64,000 bases of DNA from Halichondria panicea (GCF_963675165.1 NC_087386.1:23501-87500); one strand, 5' to 3'; shown: positions 45,804 through 58,797, counted from the stretch's first letter. Notes: generated by a model not told the origin, from the letters alone. A program made the numbers and translations.

Positions 45804-48800
45804 CTTTAAGTTGGACTAAATATTCTTGCACTATAGTTCTATACTATTACTATATACATGTAATATAATATGTACACCTATTCCGGGTGTGTTCAATGAT
45901 AATAATAATAATAATAATTGTAATTTTCAACTTTGTTCTATTAAAAAAAAATCGGCCTGGGAACGAGGCTAGATCGAGACTAGCCATTAAATTGACAGAA
46001 GGTTAGCCGAGGTCAGAGTTTACAAATTTCATTAAAGGTGGGCGTGGCGTTATCATTTTTCTGCAAAGAAGCAGAGCAGTTATGGAGTATTTATGATTCT
46101 CTAGTACCTAGAGGTATTGTAGCCTCGATCTCCCAGGCTGCATGCACTTTTTTCAAGGCCTATGACTTTTCTCAAGGCCTATGACTTTTCTCAAGGCCTA
46201 TGAGGAGGCTATGACTTTTCTCAAGGCCTATGAGGAGGCTAGGAGTATTGTAGCCATGCTTACGTAGGTATCCACTCAATATTGTTGACAGGATTGCCTT
46301 TTTCCAAATCAGAGGCACGTACATACCCTTGGCTCTATTGAGGTGAGGGCTTATTCACCTATTTTAATGTTGTTAACCGCACACTTGATTTGTTTTAGTT
46401 ATAAATAGTTGATGAGATATGGTGGTAGAACTTGTGCGTATCTTTGTTATCTTTGTTATGTCAGAACAATTTAATGTTAGTTGTAACTTTTTATTACAGA
46501 AACTGATGGTGGAGTCAGTGGATCCCGTCGGACATTAATTAAACCCTCTCATTGACAGTTCACTGTTTCTATCACCACACACCCTGCATGTTTATTATTA
46601 ATGTTATAAATAATTATCTCTGTTATAATTACAAATTTGCCTTCATGAGAACAATTCTGTATGGTGTTGCGTTGCAGCTACTTGAATGTCAAGAAATGAT
46701 TCAGCACTGATACATGCACACATAGCATAGCAGTTATTTGCAGAGTCCTGAAGGGACAATAATTGTCCCTTCAGGACTCTGCTAAGTGGCTCATCATTAG
46801 CCACTTAGCCTCAGTACAACCATAGTCTATGGTATAGATATAACTGCACTAAATACGGCCTTGAATCGAGGCTACCACTGCACTATCCTGGAAGGGCGGC
46901 TGGCTAATTCATGAGAGTATTGAATCAATTCGTTAACTTTGACCTCGGCTGACCTTCTGGATTTAACACCACTAATGATTGAGGGCAGCTCTTGGGTGTG
47001 TGGGGCTCAGACTCATGAGCAGACAGCTCGGATAAAGGTACAGTCTCACCACACTCGCTACAATACTTGCAATACTTCCTACACTTGCCTCGTGAAGGTC
47101 AAATGTCTCTATTGGAATTTTCCCTGACTAGACAGGAGGGAGAGAATGAGAGAGAAACAAAAAGTGGACAACCTACCAGTTGGAACACATCCTCTAGCTT
47201 GGCCATGTCATTGATGATCTTGTAATTGTGTACATTGTACACACAATCCAGCAGCCCCGCCCACTATTAGCACTGGTCTGCGAGGTCTCAACACCCACTC
47301 AGTCTCTAAAGATGGGTGGGGCTGCTCCTGCAGTAAGTTATGAATCAGCGCAGCCGTCTTCCAGACTTATCTTGGCTGCTACCTCGTGATACGCATGTCA
47401 GCACATGTCATTTGCAGCCACCAGACAAAGAGAGAGCAAGACAAGGTGTACCCTGCCGGCTCTCTCCTTGTGTGTCGGTCACCTTTTGGTGAGCGCTATA
47501 GCTAGCAAGGTGGTAGTTGGATATTATTAATAGTGACAGCCTTGTGTTAAAGTAGCTCTGTGTATACTGTCCTTATATTGTTCTCTCATGTCTTACTCAC
47601 AGATAACTACTCAACGCTGCACAGCACAGGATTCAGCATTCAATCACTCTCATAATTTTATTGTCATTTCATCTTTTATGGGGGATGCCCCACTCTTAAT
47701 TTTTATCACTGAATGGCTGCTGACGTACGTATATATAAGAGCACTACAAGATACGACAGGAAGGGTCAGTATAATAATTATGTATTGTCCCATGCACAGT
47801 GATGTAGTGTACTATCTGTTACTTCCTCTGGTGTTCAGCCCCTTTAACGAGCACAGGATTATATAGATCTCCAAGCCATTAGTATTGATGATTCATTGGA
47901 TACTGAATTTATATGGATGTATGGATGGGGCTATAATTCTTAGCCTTCCAGGCCGCAACATAGAATGCTGGCGTTCTGATCGAGGAGGAGATGATCTGTT
48001 ATTGGCTATTGGCTCTGAGTAGGCGGGGGATGGACTGGAGTCACTGGACCCACCTCTGAGAGACAAAGGGCCAGTTACTGTATCATGTATGAATATTCTG
48101 TTGCTTGTACATTATTTTCGTAACATTATCAGTAATTGACTGTAGAGTAGCATCTTGAGCTCCCCTTTCTTCATCACTCAATCTGCAGGCAGTGTATGTG
48201 ATTTTCTGACAGGGAGGCTACTCTAAACAGAGGAAGTCGGCCACACAAGGTATAGTCTAATAATTATTGTACAGTACTAGATGATCTTCTCTGTTTTGGG
48301 TCAGATGCAATTGCCTTGAATCACTAGCCAGTTAAAACATTTCTTCTACTCTTGGCTTAAGAAATTGTATTTTATTATTGTACCAGCATTAGGTAGTTAA
48401 CTCCACTTATGCATTGACCTCTACTACTGTGTAGCGGGAAAGTTCGTTATTTGAGCCCTCGAGAAATATTGTATAGTTGTTCACATTGCAATGCCAGGAA
48501 ACATAGCTTTGCATGGTGCGTGGGAGTGTCTTCCATTTATATTACATGAAGTGTGAAGTGTGTTGTAAGTTTGTACAGAGAGGACTCCCATGGTGGCAAT
48601 GATCTGATGATGGCTCCACTGCTCTGATGGACCAATGCAGGAGAAGTTATTCTGTATAATTATTACACTAAATTAATGTATGCCACTGTTTGGATCGGTT
48701 TCTGTTCTGCTCAGCTTCTTCCTCCAACTTGCTTACACAGGCTAAGCTTATTCTTAATTAGTTCATTCTTAGTTCATTCTATAGTCTAGTATTATTGTCG

Positions 48801-49510
48801 GTTTGATTGTTTTATGTTTTTCACCTGGTCATATGGAATCACTTCATTAATTTTTATACAGTGCAGACCACGCCTCTATCCACACATTGTACCTGCACAT
48901 CCTGTATATATGGGGCCACACCCCCACTCACTGTACTGATATATGGTCACACCCCCATACATGGTAACCCTCTTGACCACACCTCCACTGATGCATTGTG
49001 TCGTACATGCTGTGTTTTTGTGTACAGTACATGCATCATCCGTGTCTTTATCCCCACACCTAGTCGGAGGGAGCAGCAAGTTCTACTAAGAGCCAGCATC
49101 ACCAACTAACCAACACACTACAAGACCTACCTACTACCAGCTAGGACAGCACACCACCTGGGACAGTATATACCATGTAATACACCTTTGTATTACGATC
49201 ATGATACAATTTGCTGCCCTCCCTCGCCAATGGATTGAATAATTATGGTCACTCGCAGGACAACTAAGAGACTGACACACAATAATAGACACCTAACTGT
49301 ATTTTTCCATTATTATAATAAAATTAATCGTTAATAATGTATTAATTTTTTGCCATTAATTTTATATCATTAATTATAGCGGAATCATGCATGCCTGCAT
49401 GATAGTAGTCTCATGAATGAGTCGCCCTTTGTCCCACATGCATGCCTGCATGATAGTAGTCTTACGAATGAGTCGCCCTTTGTCCCACATGCATGCCTGC
49501 ATGATAGTAG
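45804..49510. other. Gene-poor AT-rich block
   Basis: About 3.7 kb in which I recognise no gene. It holds tandem TTTTCTCAAGGCCTATGA copies (46145-46245), a perfect hairpin (46740-46782), pieces shared in inverted orientation (AGAAGGTTAGCCGAGGTCA near 45999 against TGACCTCGGCTGACCTTCT near 46940), and two copies of CATGCATGCCTGCATGATAGTAGTC (about 49386-49510). Short open frames (for example 46939-47127, 47588-47866, 48807-49109) have no recognisable product or splice context. Confidence 0.55.
46740..46807. other. Perfect double hairpin
   Basis: Arms GCAGAGTCCTGAAGGGACAA(T) at 46740-46760 and its exact reverse complement at 46762-46782, with one base between them; immediately followed by a second hairpin with arms TAAGTGGCT (46783-46791) and AGCCACTTA (46799-46807) around a 7-base loop. 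Confidence 0.85.
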
Positions 49511-50085
49511 GGTGATGTAGAGCCTGTGCTAGGCCCTGCCTTAGGGACTAGCTGTGACCCTGTTGACCTGTTGTATGATCAGCAAGTTGAGCGTCTTAAG
49601 CGATCCTTACCTTTGGGAAAACTTGACAGTATAGCCTCTGTTCCATTTCTAGATTCCTTGCTTTTGGGATCCTGCCATCGCGTTGCGGTATCGGTAGCCC
49701 TGAAGGCATAGGATTTAGAAATCGGAACAGAGCAATACTGCCCAGTGGGGGCGCAATGACACTTATTGGTGATTGGACAGGAATGATGCAGGATAGCTAC
49801 GTTGTCATGACCCGATCGTACCGAGCATGCCACAGGTCCTAGCACAGGTTCTATGTTGCTCTGAGACATGATACCTTACTGTTCACTGAGTGCCTTGTTC
49901 TGTACTCTCTAGGGGTGTACAGTAATTAGGGTGGTACAACCAAGGCGAGTGTATGCTGTGCTTATGCTTGTAGCTGTGTGGTGTATGGGTGACTATTCTA
50001 TTCTCTTCATGTGCAACAGAGGGAGTATCACCATACAATGGACCAACCAACCACTCCATCATCCTGCCACTTGAACAGGAGGAGA
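49511..50085. repeat. Large direct repeat, copy 1
   Basis: A ~575-base segment (starting GGTGATGTAGAGCCTGTGCT) that recurs at 50236-50814 with a few percent divergence. It carries the frame-open stretch LGPALGTSCDPVDLLYDQQV then ERLKRSLPLGKLD on the plus strand. I do not recognise the product; a fragment of a mobile element is possible. Confidence 0.8.
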
Positions 50086-50235
50086 CCTCCATTGAGTGCT
50101 ACCTATTCCAGTGGGTAAGTTACTGTGTGTTAATTATTAAATAACTTTGAGCTTGTGTGCATGGCAGGTGGCCCATTATCTTTGTATCTAGGTTAGTACT
50201 GATTAGAGCTTTGTACAGTTGGGATCATGCCTCAG

Positions 50236-50814
50236 GGTGATGTAGAGCCTGTGCTAGGCCCTGCCTTAGGGACTAGCTGTGACTCTGTTGACCTGTTGTA
50301 TGATCAGCAAGTCGAGCGTCTTAAGTGATCCTTACCTTTGGGAAAACTTGACAGTGTAGCCTCTGTTTGATTTCTAGATTCCTTGCTTTTGGGATCCTGC
50401 CATCGCGTTGCGGTATCGGTAGCCCTGAAGGCATGGGATTTAAAAATCGGAACAGAGCAATACTGCCCAGTGGGGGTGCAATGACACTTACTGGTGATTG
50501 GACAGGAATGATGCAGGATAGCTACGTTGTCATGACCCGATCGTACCGAGCATGCCACAGGTCTAGCACAGGTTCTATGTTGCTCTGAGACATGATACCT
50601 TACTGTTAACTGATCCATTTAGTTACCTTGTTCTGTACTCTCTAGTGATGTACAGTAATTAGGGTGGTACAACCAGGGCGAGTGTATGCTGTGCTTATGC
50701 TTGTAGCTGTGTGTTGTATGGGTGACTATTCTATTCTCTTCATGTGCAACAGAGGGAGTATCACCATACAATGGACCAGCCAACCACTCCATCATCCTGC
50801 CACTTGAACAGGAG
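50236..50814. repeat. Large direct repeat, copy 2
   Basis: Second copy of 49511-50085, offset 725 bases, tandem with a ~150-base spacer. The copies differ by single substitutions and small indels; the plus-strand frame is interrupted by a stop (AAG TGA at about 50325) absent in copy 1. Confidence 0.8.
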
Positions 50815-52139
50815 GAGAGAGTTCGTTTCTTGTACATGATTCTGCAGCCACACTCTTGACAACGAATCGGATCCCTTGGCTTCACCTCATTCTCACTGTG
50901 ACACTCTGTGTTTGTGGAGTGGGCGGCATGTGTGGTGTGGCTCCAATTTCCCCTCCCTTTCAATGATGACTGAGTGTCCATAGCTGGGTATTATAACAGT
51001 TGACCTTTTTTTAGAAACATTTCTGGTTACTTTTCTCATATCCCCCCTCTACTTCAAAATCCTGTATGACACCCTTGGGCAGTGTGTGTGTGGGGGGGTG
51101 TGGATATCTCCACAGATATATGTCATGGGTTGCTTGGATTGGTTGGGGGGGAGCATTGGTAGAGATATCAGAGCGGAAGTAGTGCGTGGGCGTATTTTCG
51201 TACAGTAAATTCAAACGGGACCAGAAAGTGAGTGAACAAGAAGGGCTTTCCGCAAGCCCTGGAAGAGTCTAGCAAACAACAGCTGTTCCCAGGGGTAAAA
51301 AATAGCATAGAATTTGGTTTTTATAACAGTTTTTTATGATTTTAGCATTTGATGCTTGTTCTGTGTGTGATTTTTTCTCAAAGGTGATCATCATTTTGTC
51401 AACCAAACATGAAAATGAACAAAAACACAAGTGACCATGTCTTTCATCTCTAACTCTCTAGATTATGCAAAAAGTTGCTACAATAAGCTTTTATTTCTTG
51501 GGGAATCACATATTGCATGGATAGATGGGTGGAGCTGAGAATAGAAATGCAGTAAAATCAAGCCAAGTGTACCAATAGCTGTATTTATTTCTTAGAAGTT
51601 CTTAGAAGTTACTGAAAGTAATTATTGAAGCAATCTGAAAGCCTCTGTTGAAAAGAAACAAGAAAGATTGGAGAGAATTCCAGGGACAACAATGTAATCT
51701 ACCAAAACTATTAAATTGCAAGAACTAATTCAATTTGCACACGAAACAAGACAAGAGTATTCTACTGTATTAATTAGAAGCTGTCAACAGAGTTGTATCA
51801 TAGATTTATAGTTGTATGGCTACATCACACTAAAAACGAAATTGATAGAAAAGTAGCTTTTAAAGATCAAGAAACAGATACAAGCGTAAGTTGATGAGAG
51901 TTCTGAAACATGATACAATAATTATACTGTACGAAGGAAAAGATAGCATGGTTACTTTAAATCCAAAAGAACTCTCTGAAGCAGGAGACATCATACTATT
52001 ATAGGGACATCATAAAGATATACATTACAGAAACATTATAAACTTCATAATAGATATTAAATGGTTACAATGTTAAGTCCTGAGTGTCCATTTGATACTT
52101 TTTTTAAAAGAGAATAGACCAAGCGGTTCAGCAGATAAT
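50815..52139. other. AT-rich spacer
   Basis: About 1.3 kb with no gene recognised. Contains minus-strand open frames of about 70-120 codons (50619-50981, 51011-51214) without recognisable product; largely AT-rich from 51240 onward. Confidence 0.5.
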
Positions 52140-52984
52140 ACGGTGGCCCTGAGGTACACACCTACTCCATTTTTCATTTGCGGTTCATTTCACAGTTCAC
52201 TGCAGTTCACTTTGCAGTTCACTTTGCAGTTCACTTTTCAGTTCACTTTGCAGTTCATTTTTGCAGTTCACTTTGCAGTTCACTTTGCAGTTCATTTTTG
52301 CAGTTCACTTTTTGCAGTTCACTTTTCAGTTCACTTTGCAGTTCACTTTTTCAGTTCGCTCTGCTTTTGCAGTTGTCTGGCTTCTGCTCAATCACATGTG
52401 CTTTAATAAGAAACAAGTAAGAGAATGTTATTATGTAGCACTAATAGCTAGCTAGCTAGCTATGTCTCTGCTGTGTCTGTCTATGTTTAACGTTTATCAT
52501 GGCACATTAATCTACACAACAACTCAACGGTATAGCCTATAGGGTAGGATGTATGCAGATAATAATATTAAATACCCCAGATCTGTTGATAAAATACTTT
52601 TACTCGTAGAGACCCTACAAACTAATCGTTCAAACACAGACTGCAGAGATATTAGACACACAGCTATAGCTAGCCAGCATAATATTCTCTTGCCAATTAA
52701 AACTAATTATTATTGTTGTTTATGGTAACCTGTTTCTACAGGCTTGCCACATGATCAGCGTGATTGAGCAACTGCAAAAGTCAACTGCAAAAGTGAATTG
52801 CAGAAGCATAGTTGAACTGCAGAAGAGAACTGCAAAAGTGAACTGCAGAAGAGAACTGCAAAAGTGAACTGCAGAAGAGAACGAACTGCAAAGTGAACTG
52901 CAAAGTGAACTGCAGAAGCGTAGTTGAACTGCGAAATGAACCGCAAATGAAAAATGGAGTAGGTGTGTACCTCAGGGCCACCGT
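52140..52984. mobile_element. Foldback element with tandem 12-mer arms
   Basis: The outer 52 bases (52140-52191, starting ACGGTGGCCCTGAGGTACAC) are repeated exactly in inverted orientation at 52933-52984. Just inside each end lies an array of a ~12-base unit, CAGTTCACTTTG on the left (52192-52375) and its reverse complement on the right (52760-52932). The centre (52376-52759) is AT-rich without an open frame. AGATAAT occurs next to both ends (52133-52139 and 52987-52993), a possible target-site trace. This is the layout of a Foldback-type, non-autonomous transposon. Confidence 0.82.
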
Positions 52985-55900
52985 AAAGATAATTTATGCT
53001 AACTTTAAGATCATTTCCGGTATTAACAACAAATTTCATAAGTCCCGCCCAAGTGCGGTAAATTTTTGTACGAATTTTTCCTTGACTAGTGTTCTTCAAA
53101 ACGCTGTATCTCTGCATTCGCTTGACCAAATCGAGTGCAGAAAAGTTTTTCTGGTTTGCCTAGAGTGTTCAAAAGAGATAGTAATACATAGGAGTTAGAA
53201 ATAGCAAAAATGAAAATCGGTCTGACATCGCTAGCATTGGGGTTAGGTGTAGCTCCTCCTGATGCGGCTAGCTGGTGTGCTAGGATCCATTTTCGAAAAG
53301 CTAAAGGTCTTCTGCATGCATGGGATAAAAGGGGTGGGGCTGGTCTGGAGGTTACTGCGCATGAGTATAAGTACACTTGCGGCTGTCTGGGACAGATTTC
53401 GCAATACCCACAATAACTCACAATAGTACTCTTGCGGTCCTTATCGGTGGGAACTGCCGGTCTCCATGGCATCTCCACGGAGACTCTGACGTCAATCGCC
53501 TGGAATATTCCCAGATCCAGTTCCAGAAGCTCAGTTCCTTTGAAGAAGCGAAGTGTCTTGCTGGAAGAGGTGAGTTTCTTTGCTTGTAGCTTGCATGTTT
53601 GCAGGAATGTAGGCATGTAGCATTGTAGCATTGTTTGCTGTCTATTTTATTACTATTGACTTGCTTTTTATGCAGAATCATCGCGAGCCTTCCACGGTGT
53701 TGCAGAACCATCGATTTGGTGTACCTCAGTATATGCATGGCTAAACTCGTGTTGGTGTTGCGCTTATAATTTGTTTTCATGTACGCGTAGCTAAGAGTCC
53801 GTTATTCTGCATGGCCTTGAACCTTGGGGGGGGGGGGGGGGGGGGGGTGTCCGTAGCACTGGAGTAATCAATCAGTATGTGTGTGGAAGGTTCTTCAACA
53901 GGCGGTCGCAGGACAGCATCTTCTTGTTCTTGGAACCGTTGTCGAACCAGCCTTCGGGGTGCAACGATTGATTATTCATGGCATTCCAGTCTACGGAGGG
54001 AACACTCTGTTGTTAGTACCTGCCTAAGGGGAAAGCAGCACAGGGTATGTTCTCCCGGGAGCATATCCTGTCCTAATAGGGAGTGTTGAGATCTCGTTAT
54101 CAGTTCCAATAGTTAGTTAGCTAGACATTAGCTAGTTAGTCGACTGCTGGTTCCTGGCTATGCTATGTGAAGGCTTAAATATGCTTTTTATGATGCCTTT
54201 TTTAGTCGGGTGGATGGAATTGGTAAGTTCAGGCTTTAACTAAACCCTAGGTGCATGTGCCAAGGGAACTGTAGCCTTTGACTGGCTTGGTGGAAGAGTA
54301 GTCTTGAGCACTTGTGCAAGCCTTGCATGCCAGGCTTGTTACAACTGGAGTCAACAAGGGCTTCAAGAGCAAGGAGGTGTTGTCTCTGTGAGTCTACTGT
54401 TGTTGAACCATCCCACACATTCTGGTTGATTACTTCTGTGCTCAGTTAATGGTACTCCCAGTCACAGGGTCCCTTTAGTTTATTATGCCCTTATTGTATT
54501 AGTCCCTTGGGCAAGGAAACTACTGGACTACTGGTGGTGGTCCTCTTGTGGTTGATTTGATTGGTTGTGGTTGGTTTATTATGGGAAGTTCTGTCTTCTC
54601 TGCACAGTTGGTGCATGTGGATGATAATTATTTTTGTGTCTGAATTGGTGGTCTTGTTGTGTAGTCTTGCTGTTGAATTGATTGGTGGTTGTTCTCATCT
54701 CATCTCTGCACAGCACAAACAGCTATATAGTTTGCTATTAATTTTGTTGTCTGGTGTTATAACATTGTATTGTATAATTATGTGTATTGATAATACTAGG
54801 TTGATGGTTGTCAGCTGTGGTGGTGATTGGCTGGTATTGTATTGTGTGGAGTGGATGGTTTTGTTTGAACTGCTGCGCTCAATGTAACCATGCATTTGCT
54901 TGTTCTCTTGCAGCCACAATGCACACACACACAGCTCCTCCTACTAGCTGCTGTACTAGTGTTCCATTCTCTCACTGCTTTTGTCTCCTCTCTCCCCCAG
55001 GTACAGACAAGCCATGCTGAACCTGGGAGAATCACTAACCTGATCAATGTCTGCATAATTATTATTATTGCAGGTTTAAAGGGGCGGGGCTTGATTGTAC
55101 GCCCCCACATCTCTCTTCAGGGGGAGGGGCTCAGGTCTCAACGCCCACTAATTACAATCCCACTATAATTATTACTGGTCTATAGAGAGGTGGATTGTCT
55201 CTGTATGTATGCAGCCATGGATACATTAAAGATGAGAGATGAGTATGGCTGGCTGGCTACATGTGAAGTGTGTCTTATATTCTGTGATGTGTATATATAG
55301 GTAGATGTCTGTATAGCAAAAGATAGCCACTGTAACAGCATGCACACAGATGAGTAGCTAGCTATGTTGAGTGGCAAGTCTTTCATGCTCCACAATGTAG
55401 GTTGATTGCGTGTGGAGGAGCCACTGTAACAACATGCACACAGATGAGTAGCTAGCTAGCTATGTTGTGTGGCAAGTCTTTCATGCTCCCCAATGTAGGT
55501 TGATTGCGTGTGGAGGAGCCACTGTAACAGCATACACACAGATGAGTAGCTAGCTATGTTGTGTGGCAAGTCTTTCATGCTCCCCAATTGCAATGTAGGT
55601 TGATTGCGTGTGGAGGAGCCACTGTAACAGCATACACACAGATGAGTAGCTAGCTATGTTGTGTAGCAAGTCTTTCATGCTCCCCAATGTAGGTTGATTG
55701 CGTGTGGAGGAGCCACTGTAACAGCATACACACAGATGAGTAGCTAACTATGTTGTATGGTAAGTCTTTATGATCCCTCCAGGTTGATAACTTGGGATGG
55801 ACAGCAGTAACCAACACTATAAGCAATTAAGCAGCTCGACTCTTATTCTGATGGCTGCTGCAAACAATGATTGTCGTTCATGTTTTGTATTTTTATGACA

Positions 55901-56540
55901 ACATTTATAATTTTTTTATCAATAAATAATTGAGAGTTAACAATGGATTTAATTATCGATACAATCATGAGTACTTACAACACATCATCAATACTGTTAA
56001 AATCCCATCATTATTGAGTTCGATTGATGAGAGGAGATGCATGACTTGGCAGTAATTCAACACCTCTGTACAGCGTCCCTTGTGATGCATGGTGGTTGGT
56101 CCTGCACGCAATCATTATTATTATTCATTATTCACAGTCCACAATTTATAATTGTCCCCAAAATGTTAGTCTTATAGACCATCCAATGTCAATTTTTGTA
56201 AAGATCATTAGATTAAGTTTTGCATAACGATGTTCTCATGGTAAAAAGTGGGTAAAGATGAACAGTTCAACACTGAGAACCCATAATTATTATGAACGAG
56301 TCACATTTTTTTGGGATGAGAATAATAGGCAGATTTTCCAAGAATTAGGGATAAAAAAGCATAATAATGATTTATCAAGGCTCTGTAGTGAACACTACCT
56401 TGACCACCACATAATAATAATGTGGAGAGCTGGTAATTATAGGAGGGGGGGGACAGAGCATGAAAATCCGTAACCATTCCACACAAAGCATCCATCACAT
56501 GATAATTATGATCAAAGTTCAAGCTAGGGTAGAGTCACAT
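52985..56540. other. Gene-poor block
   Basis: About 3.5 kb without a recognisable gene. Minus-strand open frame 53086-53631 (181 codons, C-rich mid region) has no family I know and no clear splice context. A run of about 20 G lies at 53827-53848. A 92-110 base tandem repeat occupies 55330-55765. Confidence 0.5.
55330..55765. repeat. Tandem repeat, ~100-base unit
   Basis: About five copies of a unit containing GCCACTGTAACAGCATACAC, AGATGAGTAGCTAGCTATGT and GGTTGATTGCGTGTGGAGGA. The last copy is diverged (CTAACTATGTTGTATGGTAA). Confidence 0.88.
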
Positions 56541-56553
56541 GCACACAATCTGT

Positions 56554-56840
56554 AGACTTGCAAGCCGTCACTGTTGCAGGCAAACAGTAGACTGGTCAAA
56601 CTCCGTGTTGAGACTCGTGTAACGTTTGCCACGATATTTGTGGCAACTAACCGCATACGGTTACCACAAGATCAATGATAGTAACGTTTCACTAGAAAAC
56701 TCTACGTATCACATGCAGTATACTGACATCACGAAAAGCCACTTAAAATATTTTCTGATATGCTGACTGTGCAACACGAGTCTCAACACGGAGTTTGACC
56801 AGTCTACTGTTCGCCTGCAACAGTGACGGCTTGCAAGTCT
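56554..56840. mobile_element. Inverted-repeat element with 67-base arms
   Basis: Arms 56554-56620 (AGACTTGCAAGCCGTCACTG...) and 56774-56840 (its reverse complement) match at 66 of 67 bases around a 153-base centre. No open frame inside. The element is a long-hairpin MITE or foldback remnant. Confidence 0.85.
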
Positions 56841-56935
56841 ACACAATCTGCATGCGGCAGTACTCACTGTTTCTTGTATTCTATCTGCTGTACAAGTTGT
56901 CCTCAGTGCATGTGTCACCTTGTAACTTGCTGGGA

Positions 56936-57505
56936 ACAAGTCCAACTGACCCCCACGAACCTAATAAGCGAGAGAACGATTAGACCACTCACTAGTAGTA
57001 ATCATATAACTTCCCCCACAGAAAATGTTAATTCAAGCAACTTTCGGGAGGTCATAACTTCACTAAAAAGCTATCAATATCAAAACTAAGAGATGCATTC
57101 TGTAGCTCTAGACAAGGCCTATCACATGACATGCTCAGATCACAGTTCTGGTGGGGGAAAGAGTCACACTCTGCACGCGGCAGTACTCACTATTTCTTAC
57201 TTTATCTGCAGTGAAAGACGTCCAATGGGTATTCGACGAAGTCCACAGTGTCACCTTGTAACTCCTCCATCATATGTTGTCATAGCAATGTGTCACTGAC
57301 TCCGCCCCTCTCGTGCTCTCCATCACTGTACGCAATGAAGTAACGAGTCAACAAATGTGTAGCAATGGATGCATTTGTCACAGAGGCTGTATAGTTTGAT
57401 CACTAGTAATGATATCTATTAGCAGATATTGAATGCCAGTCATCTAAAGCAGCCTATACACTATACTAGGTGGTCCACTTTTGATCATGACTAGCCACTC
57501 ACTTG
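56936..57505. repeat. Local duplication, copy A
   Basis: Shares with 58293-58797: AGTCCAACTGACCC(C/T)CACGAA, then TTCAAGCAACTTTCGGGAGG and about 140 further bases nearly identical, then GTCATCTAAAGCAGCCTATA to GACTAGCCACTC. Copy A has an extra ~230-base piece (57180-57410) not in copy B. Confidence 0.8.
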
Positions 57506-57677
57506 TACTCGCTGCGATGCTCTTTGCCTCGTGATCCATTGCTGCTGGCCTTTTGGGTGAGTATCCACCCGATATCCAGCCTTGTGGAAGCTCCTAGAGG
57601 GAAGGACAAGTGAACGCTTTTCCTCACCAGCCGTCTCCATCTTGTGTGTGAGCCTGTCTGGTAAAGGGTCATCAAAT
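57506..57677 (-). other. Exon-like open segment, possible OGDH 3' exon
   Basis: Minus-strand segment with an acceptor (CATGTGTAG|AT at 57677/57678) and a donor-like CAA|GTGAGT at its lower end. Spliced in phase to the OGDH exon ending at 58798 it gives YLMTLYQTGSHTRWRRLVRK and ends ...ASSNGSRGKEHRSEYK before a TGA at the former donor. That is only vaguely like the conserved OGDH terminus (YAGRxPAAAPATGNKxTHxxE). It could be an exon of another transcript or a decayed exon. Confidence 0.25.
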
Positions 57678-58292
57678 CTACACATGAGGGCAATTTTGTT
57701 AGTATTAGATGTTTCGTTAACGATCTTTACTATTTCTTAGTATTATCTCGAGGTAAAGTCCTAGCAACACATTGAAGGGCGGCTGATCCATGAGACTACA
57801 TACATTTTTTTAACGACAGAAAGTAACAACTAAAAATAATAATTATTGATTCAAACTAAAAGTAATATAGTTCAATTATAATTATTGTCCGTCCTCCCCA
57901 ATGGAGGCGTCCGACATGAGTGGGCGGGCAGATGGGCGTCGGCTTGAGTGATGAAAATAATGATCCAAGTGCATTGCAGGTAGCTTGCTGCGTCGTGACT
58001 TAATCATAGTCCCCTAGTGTGTGTGTGAGGGGGTGGGTCATGACACACACACACAGTGTATGAGGGGGCGGGTCATCACATCACACACACGTACACAGTG
58101 TACGAGGGGGCGGGTCATCACATCACACACATGTACACAGTGTATGAGGGGGCGGGCACACACATCCACACTGTATATATAATGTAGTTAATGTCTCTAC
58201 CTCTTTCTTGAATCTCTTGAGAACACTGTTGACTATTTCCCGCAGTTCCTCGCAGATGTTTGATCATCCTCAGTCTAGAGCCAGAGCATCCA

Positions 58293-58797
58293 ACAGTCCA
58301 ACTGACCCTCACGAATCTAACAAGCGAGATAACAATTAGACCACTCACTACGTGATGATACTTCCTTAAAAAGTTATTTCTCAAGGTAAAACTATTTCAA
58401 ATCGAGCTATTTCAGCTTGAGCTGCAATAATTGTGTATGTATGTACAGTCTTGATGTGAAAGAGTTACATAAACTATACATACTATTTTGGAAATTGCAA
58501 CACAACACAAGTTATGGCCTCTCAAACTTACAACAGGCGGTAACCCGCACACAAAATGTATATAATTCAAGCAACTTTCGGGAGGTCATAACTTCACTAA
58601 AAAGCAATCAATATCAAAACTAAGAGATGCATTCTGTAGCTCTAGACAAGGCCTATCACATGACATGCTCAGATCACAGTTCTGGTGGGGGAAAGAGTCA
58701 CACTCTGCATGCGTTAGCAGATATAATTCCAGTCATCTAAAGCAGCCTATACACTATACTAGGTGGTCCACTTTTGATCATGACTAGCCACTCTTAC
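58293..58797. repeat. Local duplication, copy B
   Basis: Second copy of 56936-57505. Its right end coincides with the donor of the last recognised OGDH exon (TCTTAC at 58792-58797). Confidence 0.75.

Noticed and set aside
53086-53631. 181-codon minus-strand frame
   Set aside because: No recognisable domain, no supporting splice context, in a repeat-rich region; several overlapping plus-strand frames are equally open.
57491-57693. Alternative minus-strand frames (THKMETAGEEKRSLVLP and similar)
   Set aside because: Considered as OGDH C-terminus; neither frame matches the conserved terminal motif, so left as an unassigned exon-like segment.
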